Below, piece after piece: positions 53,640 to 63,599 of a stretch of 64,000 bases of DNA. The position numbers and the translations under genes were made by a program. The notes beneath the pieces were generated by a model. It was not told where the DNA came from. It ran no database searches and worked only from the letters and a program-made list of their open reading frames with translations. Within the stretch, counting starts at the first letter, position 1. Every line of letters begins with the position of its first letter. The stretch comes from Bugula neritina (taxonomy: Eukaryota; Bryozoa; Gymnolaemata; Cheilostomatida; Bugulidae), in assembly GCA_964035545.1 (NCBI GenBank), contig OZ037773.1:615751-679750 (forward strand), given 5' to 3'.

Positions 53640-54273
53640 TTTGTAATGAAGTAGCGTTTCTGTTTGACAAATAGATATAGGATTTCTCACCCGGAAATAC
53701 ACCTGTTCTAATGCGCAAATAGTCTTCTGTCTCTTGCCTGTAGTCTATAACCAAGTACCCAAAGGGGACAGAAGTTGCGTCTCAAAACGCTTCAACAACA
53801 AAATTACTCTGATTTTTAGGAAACATTTGTCTTGCCAATTAGGATATCTGGTTTACGTCTCTAGGGTTTTTAAATACAACGTACGAAGCGCTTTGAGACA
53901 TTGTTCTCATGTGAGAGTTGTCTTGAAACAGATTCTGTGTTATGAATATTACACTTATGTTGCGATGGTGGCTGTGCTTAGTAAATATGTTTTTTATATT
54001 CTAATCTATTTCACTCATTAAATCGTCAAATAATATCAAGTTTTTTATATTTTTGTTTAATTCTTGAATACCTATAACACCTTGATGAATCTCAACGTTG
54101 TTGTATGAGCTAAACAATGGCTGCCACTCATTATAACAATATATTATTTTTTCAGGTGGAGGTGATATCATTGTATGACTGTTGGTAATCAATTTCTTTA
54201 CCCACTGAGTTTTACCAGCCCTTGAAGGACCAGCTACAATTGCTAAAAATGTATGGTAGAAAGGTAAGCTCAT
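53640..54273 (-). pseudogene. FtsK/HerA-type genome packaging ATPase, three nonsense codons
   Basis: Starts MSLPFYHTFLAIV at 54273. The Walker A motif AGPSRAGKTQW is followed by PPPEKIIYCYNEWQPLF and the Walker B-like LILFDDLMSEID. The reading frame then meets TAG (54001), but the same frame continues with typical family sequence (KHSHHRNISVIFITQNLF, YVVFKNPRDVNQI, GYLVIDYRQETEDYLRI) through two more stops (a TAA and a TGA). Frame is kept and only nonsense changes are seen, so decay is fairly recent. Its family role is to pump element DNA into capsids. Confidence 0.85.
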
Positions 54274-54485
54274 GATGTTAACTGTATATTATGAGAGTTT
54301 ATTCCCAAATAATAGTACTAAGTGAGGTACAAAAATATTAATAGGCATAGAAAAGTATAAAAAGATTTAGGCAAGTTCAGGGATGTTTAGACAAGTTTAG
54401 ACGAGTTTAGGCAAATATACACAATTATATACAAAATAGGCTATTGTACATTGTTTTGTTTCTCAAGAGCTATTCCCAAGTTCCA

Positions 54486-54731
54486 TTATTTCTGTTGAAT
54501 GAAATATTTCACTGCAAAGTGTTCTCCAGCCTCGATATACATTTTGCAGAGTTGCACGCACAAGAAAAATATCGTTTCTAAGCGAATAGCTGAAATATTT
54601 GGATCAGTCAAATCTTTTGCCACTTTACAAAACTGAACATAACCGTTAGTCTCGTACATATCCTCGGCTAGTTTAACCAATTCATTTATTTCTTCTTCAC
54701 TCCAATTTTGATGTTTATTATACATGTCCAA
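54486..54731 (-). CDS. Small unknown open frame
   Basis: 81 residues, acidic at the start (NWSEEEINELVKLAEDMYE) and more hydrophobic later. It is on the gene strand of the element upstream of the ATPase relic. I do not recognise it. The residue composition looks genuine, but no homologue exists in the window. Confidence 0.4.
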   Translation of the reverse strand: MDMYNKHQNWSEEEINELVKLAEDMYETNGYVQFCKVAKDLTDPNISAIRLETIFFLCVQLCKMYIEAGEHFAVKYFIQQK

Positions 54732-54894
54732 AACGGTTTGCGTTATTTAATAGTTAAGGTAGTGTTGTCTACTCATTTTTGAAAGTTTGTACCATATATG
54801 ACTATAACCAGTTTGCTGTAATAGATATAAATTTTCCATTGTAGAATATCGATTGTTGCGACCTATCAACTGAACAGTGTAATACCAATTACCA

Positions 54895-55260
54895 ACTTGC
54901 TTTTATACATTCTGTGTTCAATAGTAGCAGTGATTGTATTGAATTTCTTTTCACTGAGTATATATTGAGATATATTGAAATAGAGTGAAATAGATTGAAG
55001 TATATAGATGTTGTATATTAACAACTTGATTTTATACATTCTGTGTTCAATAGTAGCAATAATGGTATTGAATTTCTTTTCACCGAGTATATTATATTGA
55101 GATATATTGTAATATATAGATGTTGTATATTAACAATTTGCTTTTATACATTCTGTGTTTAATAGTAGCAGTAATAGTATTGAAATTCTTATCACTGAGT
55201 ATATATTGAGATATATTGTAATATATAGATGTTGTATATTAACAATTTGCTTTTAAACAA
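54895..55260. repeat. About 118-bp tandem repeat, three copies
   Basis: Three near-identical units, each with ACATTCTGTGTTCAATAGTA or a variant, CACTGAGTATATATTGAGAT and TAGATGTTGTATATTAACAA. They lie in the noncoding gap of the Maverick-like element between the small open frame and the spliced gene. Confidence 0.85.
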
Positions 55261-55439
55261 TAATAGGCGCTCAAAGTAAAATATATATGCATAAAAGTTT
55301 TCCATTCACCAACATAAAATAGTAATGATAAAATATTTCCCCATCACCAAAAAATACAACATATTCATATCGTTATAAAGTCAGTGTCAGTCAGTCAGTC
55401 CGAAAATCTTATGATATTGGTTCGGTGCGCTTGAAATAA

Positions 55440-56339
55440 CTATATTGATCTGGTGATGTCATCTACTCTAATTTCTGTCACATTTAGTGACCAAAATAAC
55501 TCCTCATTTACTTTTTTTATCACACCGCTTCTCAAAACGCATGTTAATTTTCCCACTTTTCCATAAACTTGTTGTACATTTAATAACACAGGTTGTCCGT
55601 TGACTACAGCGTTTACGCAAATCTCATCTTTCATGTTTTTGACCACGTCAACATAACAACCGAGCAATGATGAGTTTTCACTTTTACCGTAAAATTTAAC
55701 TTTTTTTTCCAAAAATTTTAGCTAGCTTTGTTTTAAAAAGTTCTGAGGTTTGAAGTTTTTTACATATAAACATGGCCCACTGTTGGGAATTTTTGATTCG
55801 TAAATTTTTAATTCACCGATAAATTCATCGGACTTGAAAAAAAATTTACGCGAATGGTTAAATGTAGGTATTATCTTGTCATTGTCAGTGTAGTAGGATA
55901 ATTGTGATTGATCATAATTAAGAGGGACTAAATAGCAACCTTCTTTATTTGCAGGTGTTTTGCTCTGATCGACAGCGGTAGCAGCAGTGGCAGCATCATC
56001 ACTTGTAATAACAGTTGTACCAGTAGAGGAACTAGCGGATAGAATAGACGACGTCATAGAGGAAGGAGTGCTAGTAACGCTAAAAAAGAGGAATCTATTA
56101 CTATGCTTTATAATATGTAACTTATTCTACGTAATATAATTTATTACACGACAAACATCTGTCTATTTGTTTATAGTTTGTCAGGTGAATACAATTAATT
56201 GTGAGTCTTACAGATGATTGATGATTTACGATATTCTACTAACCTCATGCTGGTAGATACAGATGGCTCGCTAGTCGACTCATCCACCTTTGGAATTGAT
56301 GCAGGTTTCTTACACTTTGATTCACCAGACTTAGATTCA
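55440..56339 (-). pseudogene. Unknown spliced gene inside the Maverick-like element
   Basis: Exon 56244-56339 (SESKSGESKCKKPASIPKV) joins exon 55440-56079. Its donor is ATGAG/GTTAGT and the next acceptor is TTTTTTAG, in phase 2. The product has a Ser/Thr/Ala-rich N-terminal region (SSILSASSSTGTTVITSDDA), then YLVPLNYDQSQLSYYTDND and FIGELKIYESKIPNSGP, an in-frame TAG at 55722-55724, and a second open part (GCYVDVVKNMKDEICVNAVV). Everything stays in one frame. The Gypsy element sits 12 bases upstream of the first visible exon, inside an intron, so 5' exons are displaced or lost. I do not recognise the protein. Splicing is unusual beside the compact neighbouring genes. Confidence 0.5.
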
Positions 56340-56351
56340 CTAAAATAATAT

Positions 56352-56641
56352 TGTTATGTTTTTCAGAATTAGGGTTGATATGCAATCCAGAGAGTCTAAT
56401 TACTTGCTATAGAACTGCACCAGGATAAGTCAAGTGAACGAGTATATATTTTAAACACAATAATACATTACAAAAATGATACAAATACATTTGACAATTC
56501 ACACATCTAACTTCGACTGACTAACAGCGGGAAAACTACTACTGCTGCTAACTATCAAAACCGCTAATTGGCTATCAATTGTTTCGGGTCAATTACGCGA
56601 CCCTGTATACTGTGCTGCTGGTATCTCCACGAGCCACCACA
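56352..56641 (-). repeat. 3' LTR of the Gypsy element
   Basis: 290 bp; on the minus strand it runs TGTGGTGGCTC ... AACATAACA. Immediately inside it on the coding strand is a purine-rich GGTGGGGGCGG, the probable polypurine tract. Confidence 0.9.
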
Positions 56642-56929
56642 CCGCCCCCACCAGCAGAAAACCCTCTTTCTGATATAAAAAATATTTCTTCATTACCCAC
56701 ATACATCAGTAGACAAAATTGGAAAAAGACAATATATAAGATATACAATAACAGACAGAGTCATTATAACAGCAGGCTACATACAATTGGCCAGCTATAG
56801 AGGAGGAATACCGGCTAGCTGTGGTATTGGACAAAGAGTCGAACTGTCGAGCAGTCAAGAATTTGCACGATAGTCTTGGGTCTCCCAAGAGGACGAAGTT
56901 GTGGATTATTCCGGGCAACAGAACCAGAG

Positions 56930-57745
56930 TCAGTGTTGGGTACGCCGATGTTTGGCTTGGCATGTACGTAGCTTCCGTTTAATCCGGCCCACCGATCCTT
57001 TTAGTTGGAAGAGCCCCGTCGTGGTATTAAGCAGATCCGGTGCTAACTGGGTAAATTCCTCTTGCAGTCGGAGGAGGCGTTCCTCCACTGTGGCCAGGCG
57101 GGCAGAGTCTGGGGACGGTGTCTGTCTGCGGCGCAGAGGGGGACTGGGAGACCTGGTTCGTCTCTTCGTCGGGGTAGGGGAGACCTCTCCTTCTTCAGGA
57201 TAGGAAAACTCTTCGGGGGTGTACGCAATCTGATGGCGGTCAGATACCAATGAAGATTGTTGCCTGGCATAGTCTAGTACGCGCTGGAAACCTGAGGTCA
57301 GAACGGCTAACAACATCGCCTTCTTTACTAGGGGTCGTATCAGAGTGAGGAATTCTGGATAGAGCTTGGCATCCACCACGTAATTCTCTCCGGAGAAACA
57401 GCCCATCGCTCGATGTCTGGTGACGGGGTAAGGGTAGACATCGTTGTATCCACAGGGGCAGAACGTGAGTAAGAGATAGGCGTTGACATGTAGCTTCAAG
57501 GAGCGGTGAGAGGCACATTCTTCCTCACAAATCTGGCACCGCGTCCGTCCTCTGGACCCACAGGCCGTTTCTATCTGCTCCTCTGTTTCTGGAGACACCC
57601 ACCGCCAACGGCGGCGCAGTGGCTCGGGCCGGTCACCATTGGCATACTCCTCAGAATGCGGAGCGGGAAGTGCTCTATCCCGTACCCTGGTTGTAACGGG
57701 TCGAGTGTAATCTGAAAAAGTTTCAACAGTGTTAGTATAGTACAC
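56930..57745 (-). CDS. Extra Gypsy open frame with Cys/His-rich domain
   Basis: 271 residues, intact, downstream of pol on the same strand where env would lie in errantiviruses. There is no signal peptide or transmembrane segment, so it is not env. Residues about 68-115 hold CQICEEECASHRSLKLHVN, then FCPCGYNDVYPYPVTRHRAM and GC: paired Cys and His ligands like one or two C2H2-type zinc fingers. A Ser/Pro/Arg-rich segment (TKRRTRSPSPPLRRRQTPSP) and a coiled-coil-like stretch (ATVEERLLRLQEEFTQL) follow, then a basic end. I recall similar frames in retroelements of cnidarians and molluscs. Nucleic-acid binding is likely; the true role is unknown. Confidence 0.7.
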   Translation of the reverse strand: MYYTNTVETFSDYTRPVTTRVRDRALPAPHSEEYANGDRPEPLRRRWRWVSPETEEQIETACGSRGRTRCQICEEECASHRSLKLHVNAYLLLTFCPCGYNDVYPYPVTRHRAMGCFSGENYVVDAKLYPEFLTLIRPLVKKAMLLAVLTSGFQRVLDYARQQSSLVSDRHQIAYTPEEFSYPEEGEVSPTPTKRRTRSPSPPLRRRQTPSPDSARLATVEERLLRLQEEFTQLAPDLLNTTTGLFQLKGSVGRIKRKLRTCQAKHRRTQH

Positions 57746-58308
57746 TGCCGTGTTGTCAGCTTGAACAGCCTGGCAACTTCTCTCTCAGTTACCTCGTAGA
57801 GATTTATGGTAGTGAATAGTCAGATAAAACACGTATTGCAATAAGATTATAAAATCTCTAAGTCAAACTGAGTTCTTACTACGGTAGTTCACTAACCTAT
57901 CTCCAGCTCATTTGACTCAGTGAGTCGGAGCTGAGCGATGCAATCTAGTTTCGTATTAAGATATAGTTAACTCACCCCACGATCTGTTGTCATAAGACAT
58001 ACTGAATTTGTGAAATGGTTTGAACTACTGCTTAGAAACACGTCTACTCTTGACTGCATCAGTGTATGAAAAGATCGAGCAACGTGGTTGGGGTGCGTGA
58101 TTAAGACTTTGTGCACCCGGCGGATGAATTTTGTTTCTATTTCCGCCGATACAAAAGTTGATATTTCCGTGGTGTTGACAACTCCCACATTTGCTCAATA
58201 CCTTTCTCGTATGGATTTCCCCTAGACTTTCATACGCGCCGCTTTAAACGCAGTCGCATACGAAGTCCCTCAAATATGCGGGGGGTTGCCTCGTACGCTG
58301 TCCCCTTT

Positions 58309-59460
58309 CTAGGGGGGTGACACGCTCGCCGGTTTATTAGCAGGGGCCTCTAATGGCGTCTCTATTTCACCGTTGGCGGTCACTTCTTCTTGTTCTCCGG
58401 ATGGAGCCCCTCCCTCCGTGGGGGTTTGCACTTCCGGAACCGGCTCGGTTTCTGGAAGTGATGGAATCAGACTTGGCGGCGGACGTGCTTCTGCTGGCAA
58501 AAGCTGTCGCTCTTCTCTCACCAAGTCTTCCTCCCGCGGTATGACCACTTCATATTCAGGTCCATGCCGCCGTCGCCCGCGTGTTGTTGTCTGCCTCCTG
58601 GGCTCCAACAACGGGGGGGGGGGGGCTTCTCCTACTGCGTCGGGGCTAGCCCAATACGGCTTCAAGCGAGACTCATTCTGGATAGACACCTGTCCTGAGC
58701 GCTCAATCTTGTACGTATGGTCGGGCATAGCCTCGACAATCACGTAGGGCCCCACGAACTTAGGCTGTAACTTAGCCGCCTGTCTGCGACACCTACGGTA
58801 ATTGACCATCCACACCTTATCCCCCGTTTGGTAGAGGGGTGGTTCCTCGGAATCTTCGTGTCGCACCTTCCACTGCTGTTCGCGCAGTATATCGTGTGCG
58901 GCCTTCATCCGTTCCACTAGTTCACTGGCATACTCGTGAATCGAGTTGTCTAGCTCTGGAACGTGGTAGGTGAGAAGGTCAGGTACCCGGGTCTTTCTCC
59001 CGAGCATCAAGAGGTTTGGGGTCTCACCAGTACTGGTGTGTGGGGTGCTACGGTATGCACGCATGACCTGCGGCAACACCATGTCCTATTCCTCTTGACT
59101 GCGTCCAAGGAGGAGACTCCGGAGCGCATCACCTAGCATCCGGTTGTTGCGCTCCACCACCTCATTACCTTGTGGGTGAAAGGGGGTGGTCCTGCTCTGA
59201 TTTACTCCCCAGCGGCGGCAAAGGTCACTCATCAGTTGAGACTGGAATTGAGCGCCTTGATCAGAGTGTATCTGTTCGGGAGACCGAAATAACAGAATAC
59301 ATGTTGGTCTAGTACCCTGGCCACTGTTGGGGCTGACGCATCTGGGATAGCCAGAGCATCCGCCCACCTAGTAAAGTGGTCGGTTAATACTAAGATCCAA
59401 CTATTGCCTCTGGGGGTCAGGGGCATGGGTCCGACCAGGTCAACAGCTACCACTTACCAC
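58309..59460 (-). pseudogene. Gypsy integrase and C-terminal tail, broken
   Basis: The DDE residues are visible: Asp in VAVDLVGPMPLTPRGN, Asp in HSDQGAQFQSQL, Glu in GNEVVERNNRML. A GPY/F-type module follows (KFVGPYVIVEAMPDHTYKIE), and then a long Pro/Glu-rich tail (PPPSLIPSLPETEPVPEVQT). Damage: an in-frame stop just before VVAVDLVG, a frame change near 59300 and an in-frame TAG at 59086-59088 before MVLPQVMRAYR. Confidence 0.85.
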
Positions 59461-59493
59461 GGCCTGCCAGCATATAGCCTCCGCCGTCCCGCT

Positions 59494-60276
59494 TCACCAG
59501 GGAGACGGCCATGCTTGCTGGCCTGGCAGATTTCGCACTGTTTTACTCTGAGCCGGACATCCTGCCCCATTTTTGGCCAATACTACCGGGGACTCGTCAA
59601 CCTCCTGCCTGAGTTGACCCTGGTCCCAGTCAAACGGTGCTCCGTGGTGAGCCAATGTCTCTAACTCGCATCGCGGGGGACCTCCGTCCCTCCTCTCGAT
59701 GTTGAGACACTGTTTGCAACCTCCATCAGGTCGGCGGCTCAAACCATCCGCATTGCTGTGTCTCTTGCCCGGTCGATGTTCAATCCGGTACGAGAATTCA
59801 GCTAGGATTTCGAGCCACCGGGCGACCTGACTAGAGGGCTCTGCTCTCTTGCACAACCAGATCAGCAAGGCATGATCCGTACGCAGCCGGAACTTCCTGC
59901 CGTATAAGTATGGTCTGAAGTGCTTCACTGACTTGATTACTGCCAGCAGCTCCTCGCGGGTAGTGCAGTAATTTTGTTCAGTGGGTGAGAGAGACCTGCT
60001 GTAGTAGGCTACTACTACCTCTCGGCCTTCCTGCACTTGAGACAGCACAGCGCCAACATTTTGGTCACTGGCGTCAGTGTCGAGGATGTACTCCAGAGTG
60101 GGGTCTGGGTAGGCCAAGATGGGCGCCGTTAGCAGGCAGCCCTTGAGGCGGTCGAACGCTCCTTGTTCGACTGGGGTCCACTGCCACGTCACTCCCTTTG
60201 CGGTGAGCCGGTTTAACGGCTGTGCTATGCCCGCAAAGTCTGGTATGTATTGCCTGTAATACCCTACCAGCCCCAA
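59494..60276 (-). pseudogene. Gypsy reverse transcriptase connection and RNase H
   Basis: Starts with GLVGYYRQYIPDFAG, the block after the reverse transcriptase thumb. RNase H follows: LDTDASDQNVGAVLSQ holds the first catalytic Asp, TREELLAVIKSVKHFRPYL the Glu, TDHALLIWL the second Asp, and HSNADGLSRRPDG the last. The frame is shifted relative to the reverse transcriptase part ending at 60264. Confidence 0.85.
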
Positions 60277-62294
60277 GAAAGCCGGAGTCCGGTCAAGTCT
60301 TGGGGGGTGACCCAGTCTTCTATTGCCCGTACCTTCTCGGGATCCGTTGCCACGCCGTTTCGACCGACAACGTGCCCCAGGTACTTAACCTCTGGCTGCA
60401 ATAGAGCGCACTTGGAAGGTTTGAGCTTAAGACCGGCACCTCGGAGTCTCTCAAAGACCTCCTGCAGATGACTGACATGCGTCCCGAAGTCTGGGGAGAT
60501 CATGATGACATCATCGAGGTAGATCAGCAGTGTCTTCCAATGGAGCCCGCTGAGGACTTGCTCCATCAGCTTCTGGAAGGTGGCTGGGGCGGAGGTTAAC
60601 CCGAAAGGCAACACCTTCCACTTCCACAAACCGTCCCGTGTGATAAACGCCACTTTCTCCTGGGCGTCGGGACTCAGAGGCACTGGCCAATAGCCACTCA
60701 GCAAGTCTAACGTACTGAAGTACTTGCTGCCGGCTAGGGCATCCAATGACTCGTCAATTTGAGGTGGGGGGTAGGCGTCCTGTATGGTTACGCTATTGAG
60801 TTTGCGATAATCCACACAGAACCGCCAACTGCTGTCTTTCTTCCGGACCAATACGACCGGCGAGCTCCACGCACTATGGGCGGGCTCTATGAGGCCGCGG
60901 TCTAGAAGATCCCGTACTTGTCGGCTAACCTCCTTCTTTTTTTCTGGCCCCAGCCTGCGTGTGGGTTGCCGGACAGGGACTGTTCCTGCAGTCAGCGGTA
61001 TTTCGTGTCTGACAACTCCAGTCAGCCCCACGTCATAATCTCCGCTGCTGAACACATCACCGTAGTCGCGTAGCAACTTCGCCATAGCTTGGCGTTCTTT
61101 GTTGCTCGCGCAGCTGCCACAGGCTGTATCATACAACTCCCGGAGATGTGCTGGGACTGTCCCTCGCCCTTGAGTAGGGCACCGAGGGAATGCCTCCGTC
61201 GCATCACCCAGCGGCGGGCCCACGTCCTCCTCTTGAACAGAGTGAAAACGGCCCAGCATAGACCCAGCCGGAAGCTTGACAGACTCGGTAAAGGGGTTGA
61301 CGCACTGCACTAAGATCTCCCCTTGTTCAGTCAGCTGATTCAGACTGCTGGCAAGTTGGATCCTTTCGTGCGCGCCTTCAACTACCCCGAGTCCAAAGAT
61401 CCGGCTATTGTTCACCCTGCAGTGAATGGTAGCCCGGGAGCGGCCTGGTATGGTACGGTTGCGTACCACCTGCACCCCTCCCACTAAAGGGCGGCCGAAC
61501 TTGTCGACGCAGGCGAGTTCTCGCCCGGACATCACCATCGCAGATTTACTAAAATCGATGTGACATCCGTGCCGTTTTAGGAATGGCATCCCGAGGATGG
61601 CGTCCTCCTTGAGCTGACTGACAATAAACGTCTCTTGGATCGTTTGATCACGGACTCGTCCCATCAGCTCAATTATACCATAGAAGGGAAGGCATGACCC
61701 GTCAGCTAGAGTGCCATACTCCCCCTCGTATGGTTCCATCTCGCCCCTGACCTTACCACTGAGGGTGTCGAAGAGTTGGCGGCTTAAGAGGTTCGTGGTA
61801 CAGCCTGAATCAATGAGGAAAGTAACAGCTTTGCCTTCCAGTTTACCGGGCAAGAAATAGCTGTTTCCATGGGGCTGTACCTGACTTCTCTCTTCAGGCC
61901 TTACTCTCGCAGGGAGTACCTCCCTCGCTCTGGGTCGCAAAGGAGATCTCTTGGGATGGTGGTAAGTGGGCCTTGGAGATGCCGAGGCTAGCTTTCCGGC
62001 TACCTTTGCTGGCTCCCATTCAGATTCTTGGGCTGGTAGCCCGTCGAATCGATTGTGGAAGGGCATGGAAAAGGTAGCGGCGGAGCGGAGCCCCTTGCTG
62101 GTCCGTTGCGGCTGTTGCCACTGTTGGTTGCCAGTACGCGGTACCCGTCTGGGTGACCTGCGTTTCTTCTTCCCTGGGGGTTTCATCGTCGGCCCGCAGG
62201 AGGTGGGAACATCTGCAGGCCGCAGTAGTTTAACCCCGGAGTTAGGAAGGGACAGTACCTGCGAAAATGTCCTTGATTTCCGCATTCCCAGCAA
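60264..62294 (-). CDS. Gypsy protease and reverse transcriptase
   Basis: 676 residues open. An aspartic protease lies at about residues 150-260 (FLIDSGCTTNLLSRQ, then AILGMPFLKRHGC). The reverse transcriptase lies at about 440-660: HSAWSSPVVLVRKKDSSWRF, YFSTLDLLSGYWPVPL (first Asp), VLPFGLTSAPATFQ, and LLIYLDDVIMIS, where YLDD is the catalytic pair. It ends at a frameshift inside DLTGLR, beyond which the connection domain continues in another frame at 60276. The start overlaps the gag end in a different frame, as is usual for frameshifted gag-pol. Confidence 0.88.
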   Translation of the reverse strand: MLGMRKSRTFSQVLSLPNSGVKLLRPADVPTSCGPTMKPPGKKKRRSPRRVPRTGNQQWQQPQRTSKGLRSAATFSMPFHNRFDGLPAQESEWEPAKVAGKLASASPRPTYHHPKRSPLRPRAREVLPARVRPEERSQVQPHGNSYFLPGKLEGKAVTFLIDSGCTTNLLSRQLFDTLSGKVRGEMEPYEGEYGTLADGSCLPFYGIIELMGRVRDQTIQETFIVSQLKEDAILGMPFLKRHGCHIDFSKSAMVMSGRELACVDKFGRPLVGGVQVVRNRTIPGRSRATIHCRVNNSRIFGLGVVEGAHERIQLASSLNQLTEQGEILVQCVNPFTESVKLPAGSMLGRFHSVQEEDVGPPLGDATEAFPRCPTQGRGTVPAHLRELYDTACGSCASNKERQAMAKLLRDYGDVFSSGDYDVGLTGVVRHEIPLTAGTVPVRQPTRRLGPEKKKEVSRQVRDLLDRGLIEPAHSAWSSPVVLVRKKDSSWRFCVDYRKLNSVTIQDAYPPPQIDESLDALAGSKYFSTLDLLSGYWPVPLSPDAQEKVAFITRDGLWKWKVLPFGLTSAPATFQKLMEQVLSGLHWKTLLIYLDDVIMISPDFGTHVSHLQEVFERLRGAGLKLKPSKCALLQPEVKYLGHVVGRNGVATDPEKVRAIEDWVTPQDLTGLRLSWGW

Positions 62295-63129
62295 AAACTG
62301 ACCGTTTCCCCCGGTGGCGGCGCCGGTGGCCGTACGGGCTCAGCGGCGGTACCTACTGGGGTTTGGGGTATCAGTGTTGCTATCAGTTTGGCCAGCATGT
62401 CTGTCAGTTGAGTGACTTTCGATGCTGTCGCTAACTGAGCCACGGCAGCCGTGGCGGAGGTTTCCTCCTCTCGTCCCGCTGCCGTGTCTGCGCGGTCTAC
62501 CTCCACTTGACGGGAGCTCCCGCGACTTTTATGCATTTGATTTGCTAGGAAGTAAGCTTCCCCCTCAGTCAGAGCATCTTCAACGGTGGTGACTCCCCTA
62601 GCTAGAAACTGGTGGTGGAGACCCGAATCGTCGACAGATGCTATGAAAGCGTCGAAGGTATACCTCTCGCGGTTGACTGGGGACAAGTCGCTGTATGCGA
62701 TCTGTGCCAGCTTCATGACCGCGGCGGCATGCTCCCGCAGCGGGGATCACGACGCAACCTCTGCAATAGGGCCCGGGCATCTGTAGCAGAGAGGCTGAAG
62801 CGGGCCCGCAGAGAAGCAAAGATATTATCGATGTCTACGCCCAGCCCATAAGGCTTGGCTTTGTCCATCAATGCCATTCTAAGCTTCAGCAGGGCCACCC
62901 TAGGGGGCCACTGGGCGACGTCCATTACGTCGCTAAACTCATGGATGAATTGCTCCACCTCTTCTTCGCCCGTGAAGGTGGGCGCCTTTAACCGGTAGCG
63001 GTCTTCAGTTAGTTCTCGCGGAACCCTTCGCTCTTCTACTACATGGTTAACAGGCATTGTCTCTACAGCATTGTCTCTACGCTCACCTTCTACTGCCGGT
63101 GGTTGCGTTCCAGCATTTTCAGTCTCCAT
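62183..63129 (-). pseudogene. Gypsy gag with one frameshift
   Basis: Starts METENAGTQPPA at 63129. The retrotransposon gag core is seen (KAPTFTGEEEVEQFIHEFSD, QWPPRVALLKLRMAL). Near 62740 a one-base change ends the first frame, and the second frame continues with MKLAQIAYSDLSPVNRERYT. Near the end is a zinc knuckle CWECGNQGHFRRYC (Cys-X2-Cys-X4-His-X4-Cys), the nucleocapsid signature. Confidence 0.85.
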
Positions 63130-63160
63130 CTTGGATGCACTATCCCATCGCTGCCACCAC

Positions 63161-63466
63161 TGTTATGTTTTTCAGAATTAGGGTTGATATGCAATCCAGA
63201 GAGTCTAATTACTTGCTATAGAACTGCACCAGGATAAGTCGAGTGAACGAGTATATATTTTAAACACACTAATACATTACAAAAACGATACAAATACATT
63301 TGACAATTCACACATCTAGACTATTCAGCACTCTAACTTCGACTGACTAACAGCGGAAAACTACTACTGCTGCTAACTATCAAAACCGCTAATTGGCTAT
63401 CAATTGTTCCGGGTCAATTACGCGACCCTGTATACTGTGCTGCTGGTAGCTCCACGAGCCACCACA
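63161..63466 (-). repeat. 5' LTR of the Gypsy element
   Basis: 306 bp; it has a 17-base block (GACTATTCAGCACTCTA region near 63320) absent from the other LTR. One base inside it on the coding strand is TGGTGGCAGCGATGGGATAG, a likely primer binding site because it starts with TGG. It is roughly like initiator-Met tRNA sites, but the tRNA cannot be assigned with certainty. Confidence 0.9.
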
Positions 63467-63599
63467 CTATGTAACTGTTGTGACATACTGTTTGTTTATC
63501 AAGTGGGTCAGTTAGCTTCGAGATTTGAGATAATAAAGTGTTGTGACAGTAAGAAAGTTGGTAGTAATCTATTGCAGTACTTATCTATAAAACGCAACA

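Larger units (their letters stand above)
56352..63466 (-). mobile_element. Ty3/Gypsy LTR retrotransposon nested in the Maverick-like element
   Basis: 7115 bp, transcribed on the minus strand: 5' LTR 63161-63466, gag, pol (protease, reverse transcriptase, RNase H, integrase), an extra zinc-finger open frame, 3' LTR 56352-56641. The LTRs differ at about five bases plus a 17-base and a 1-base indel, so the insertion is fairly young. Flanks are ATAT (56348-56351) and CTAT (63467-63470), possibly a 4-bp target duplication with one change. The coding region is GC-richer than its surroundings. Several frameshifts and stops make it non-autonomous. Confidence 0.92.

Noticed and set aside
58373-58747. 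Plus-strand frames inside the Gypsy element
   Set aside because: GC-rich shadows of the minus-strand gag-pol frames.
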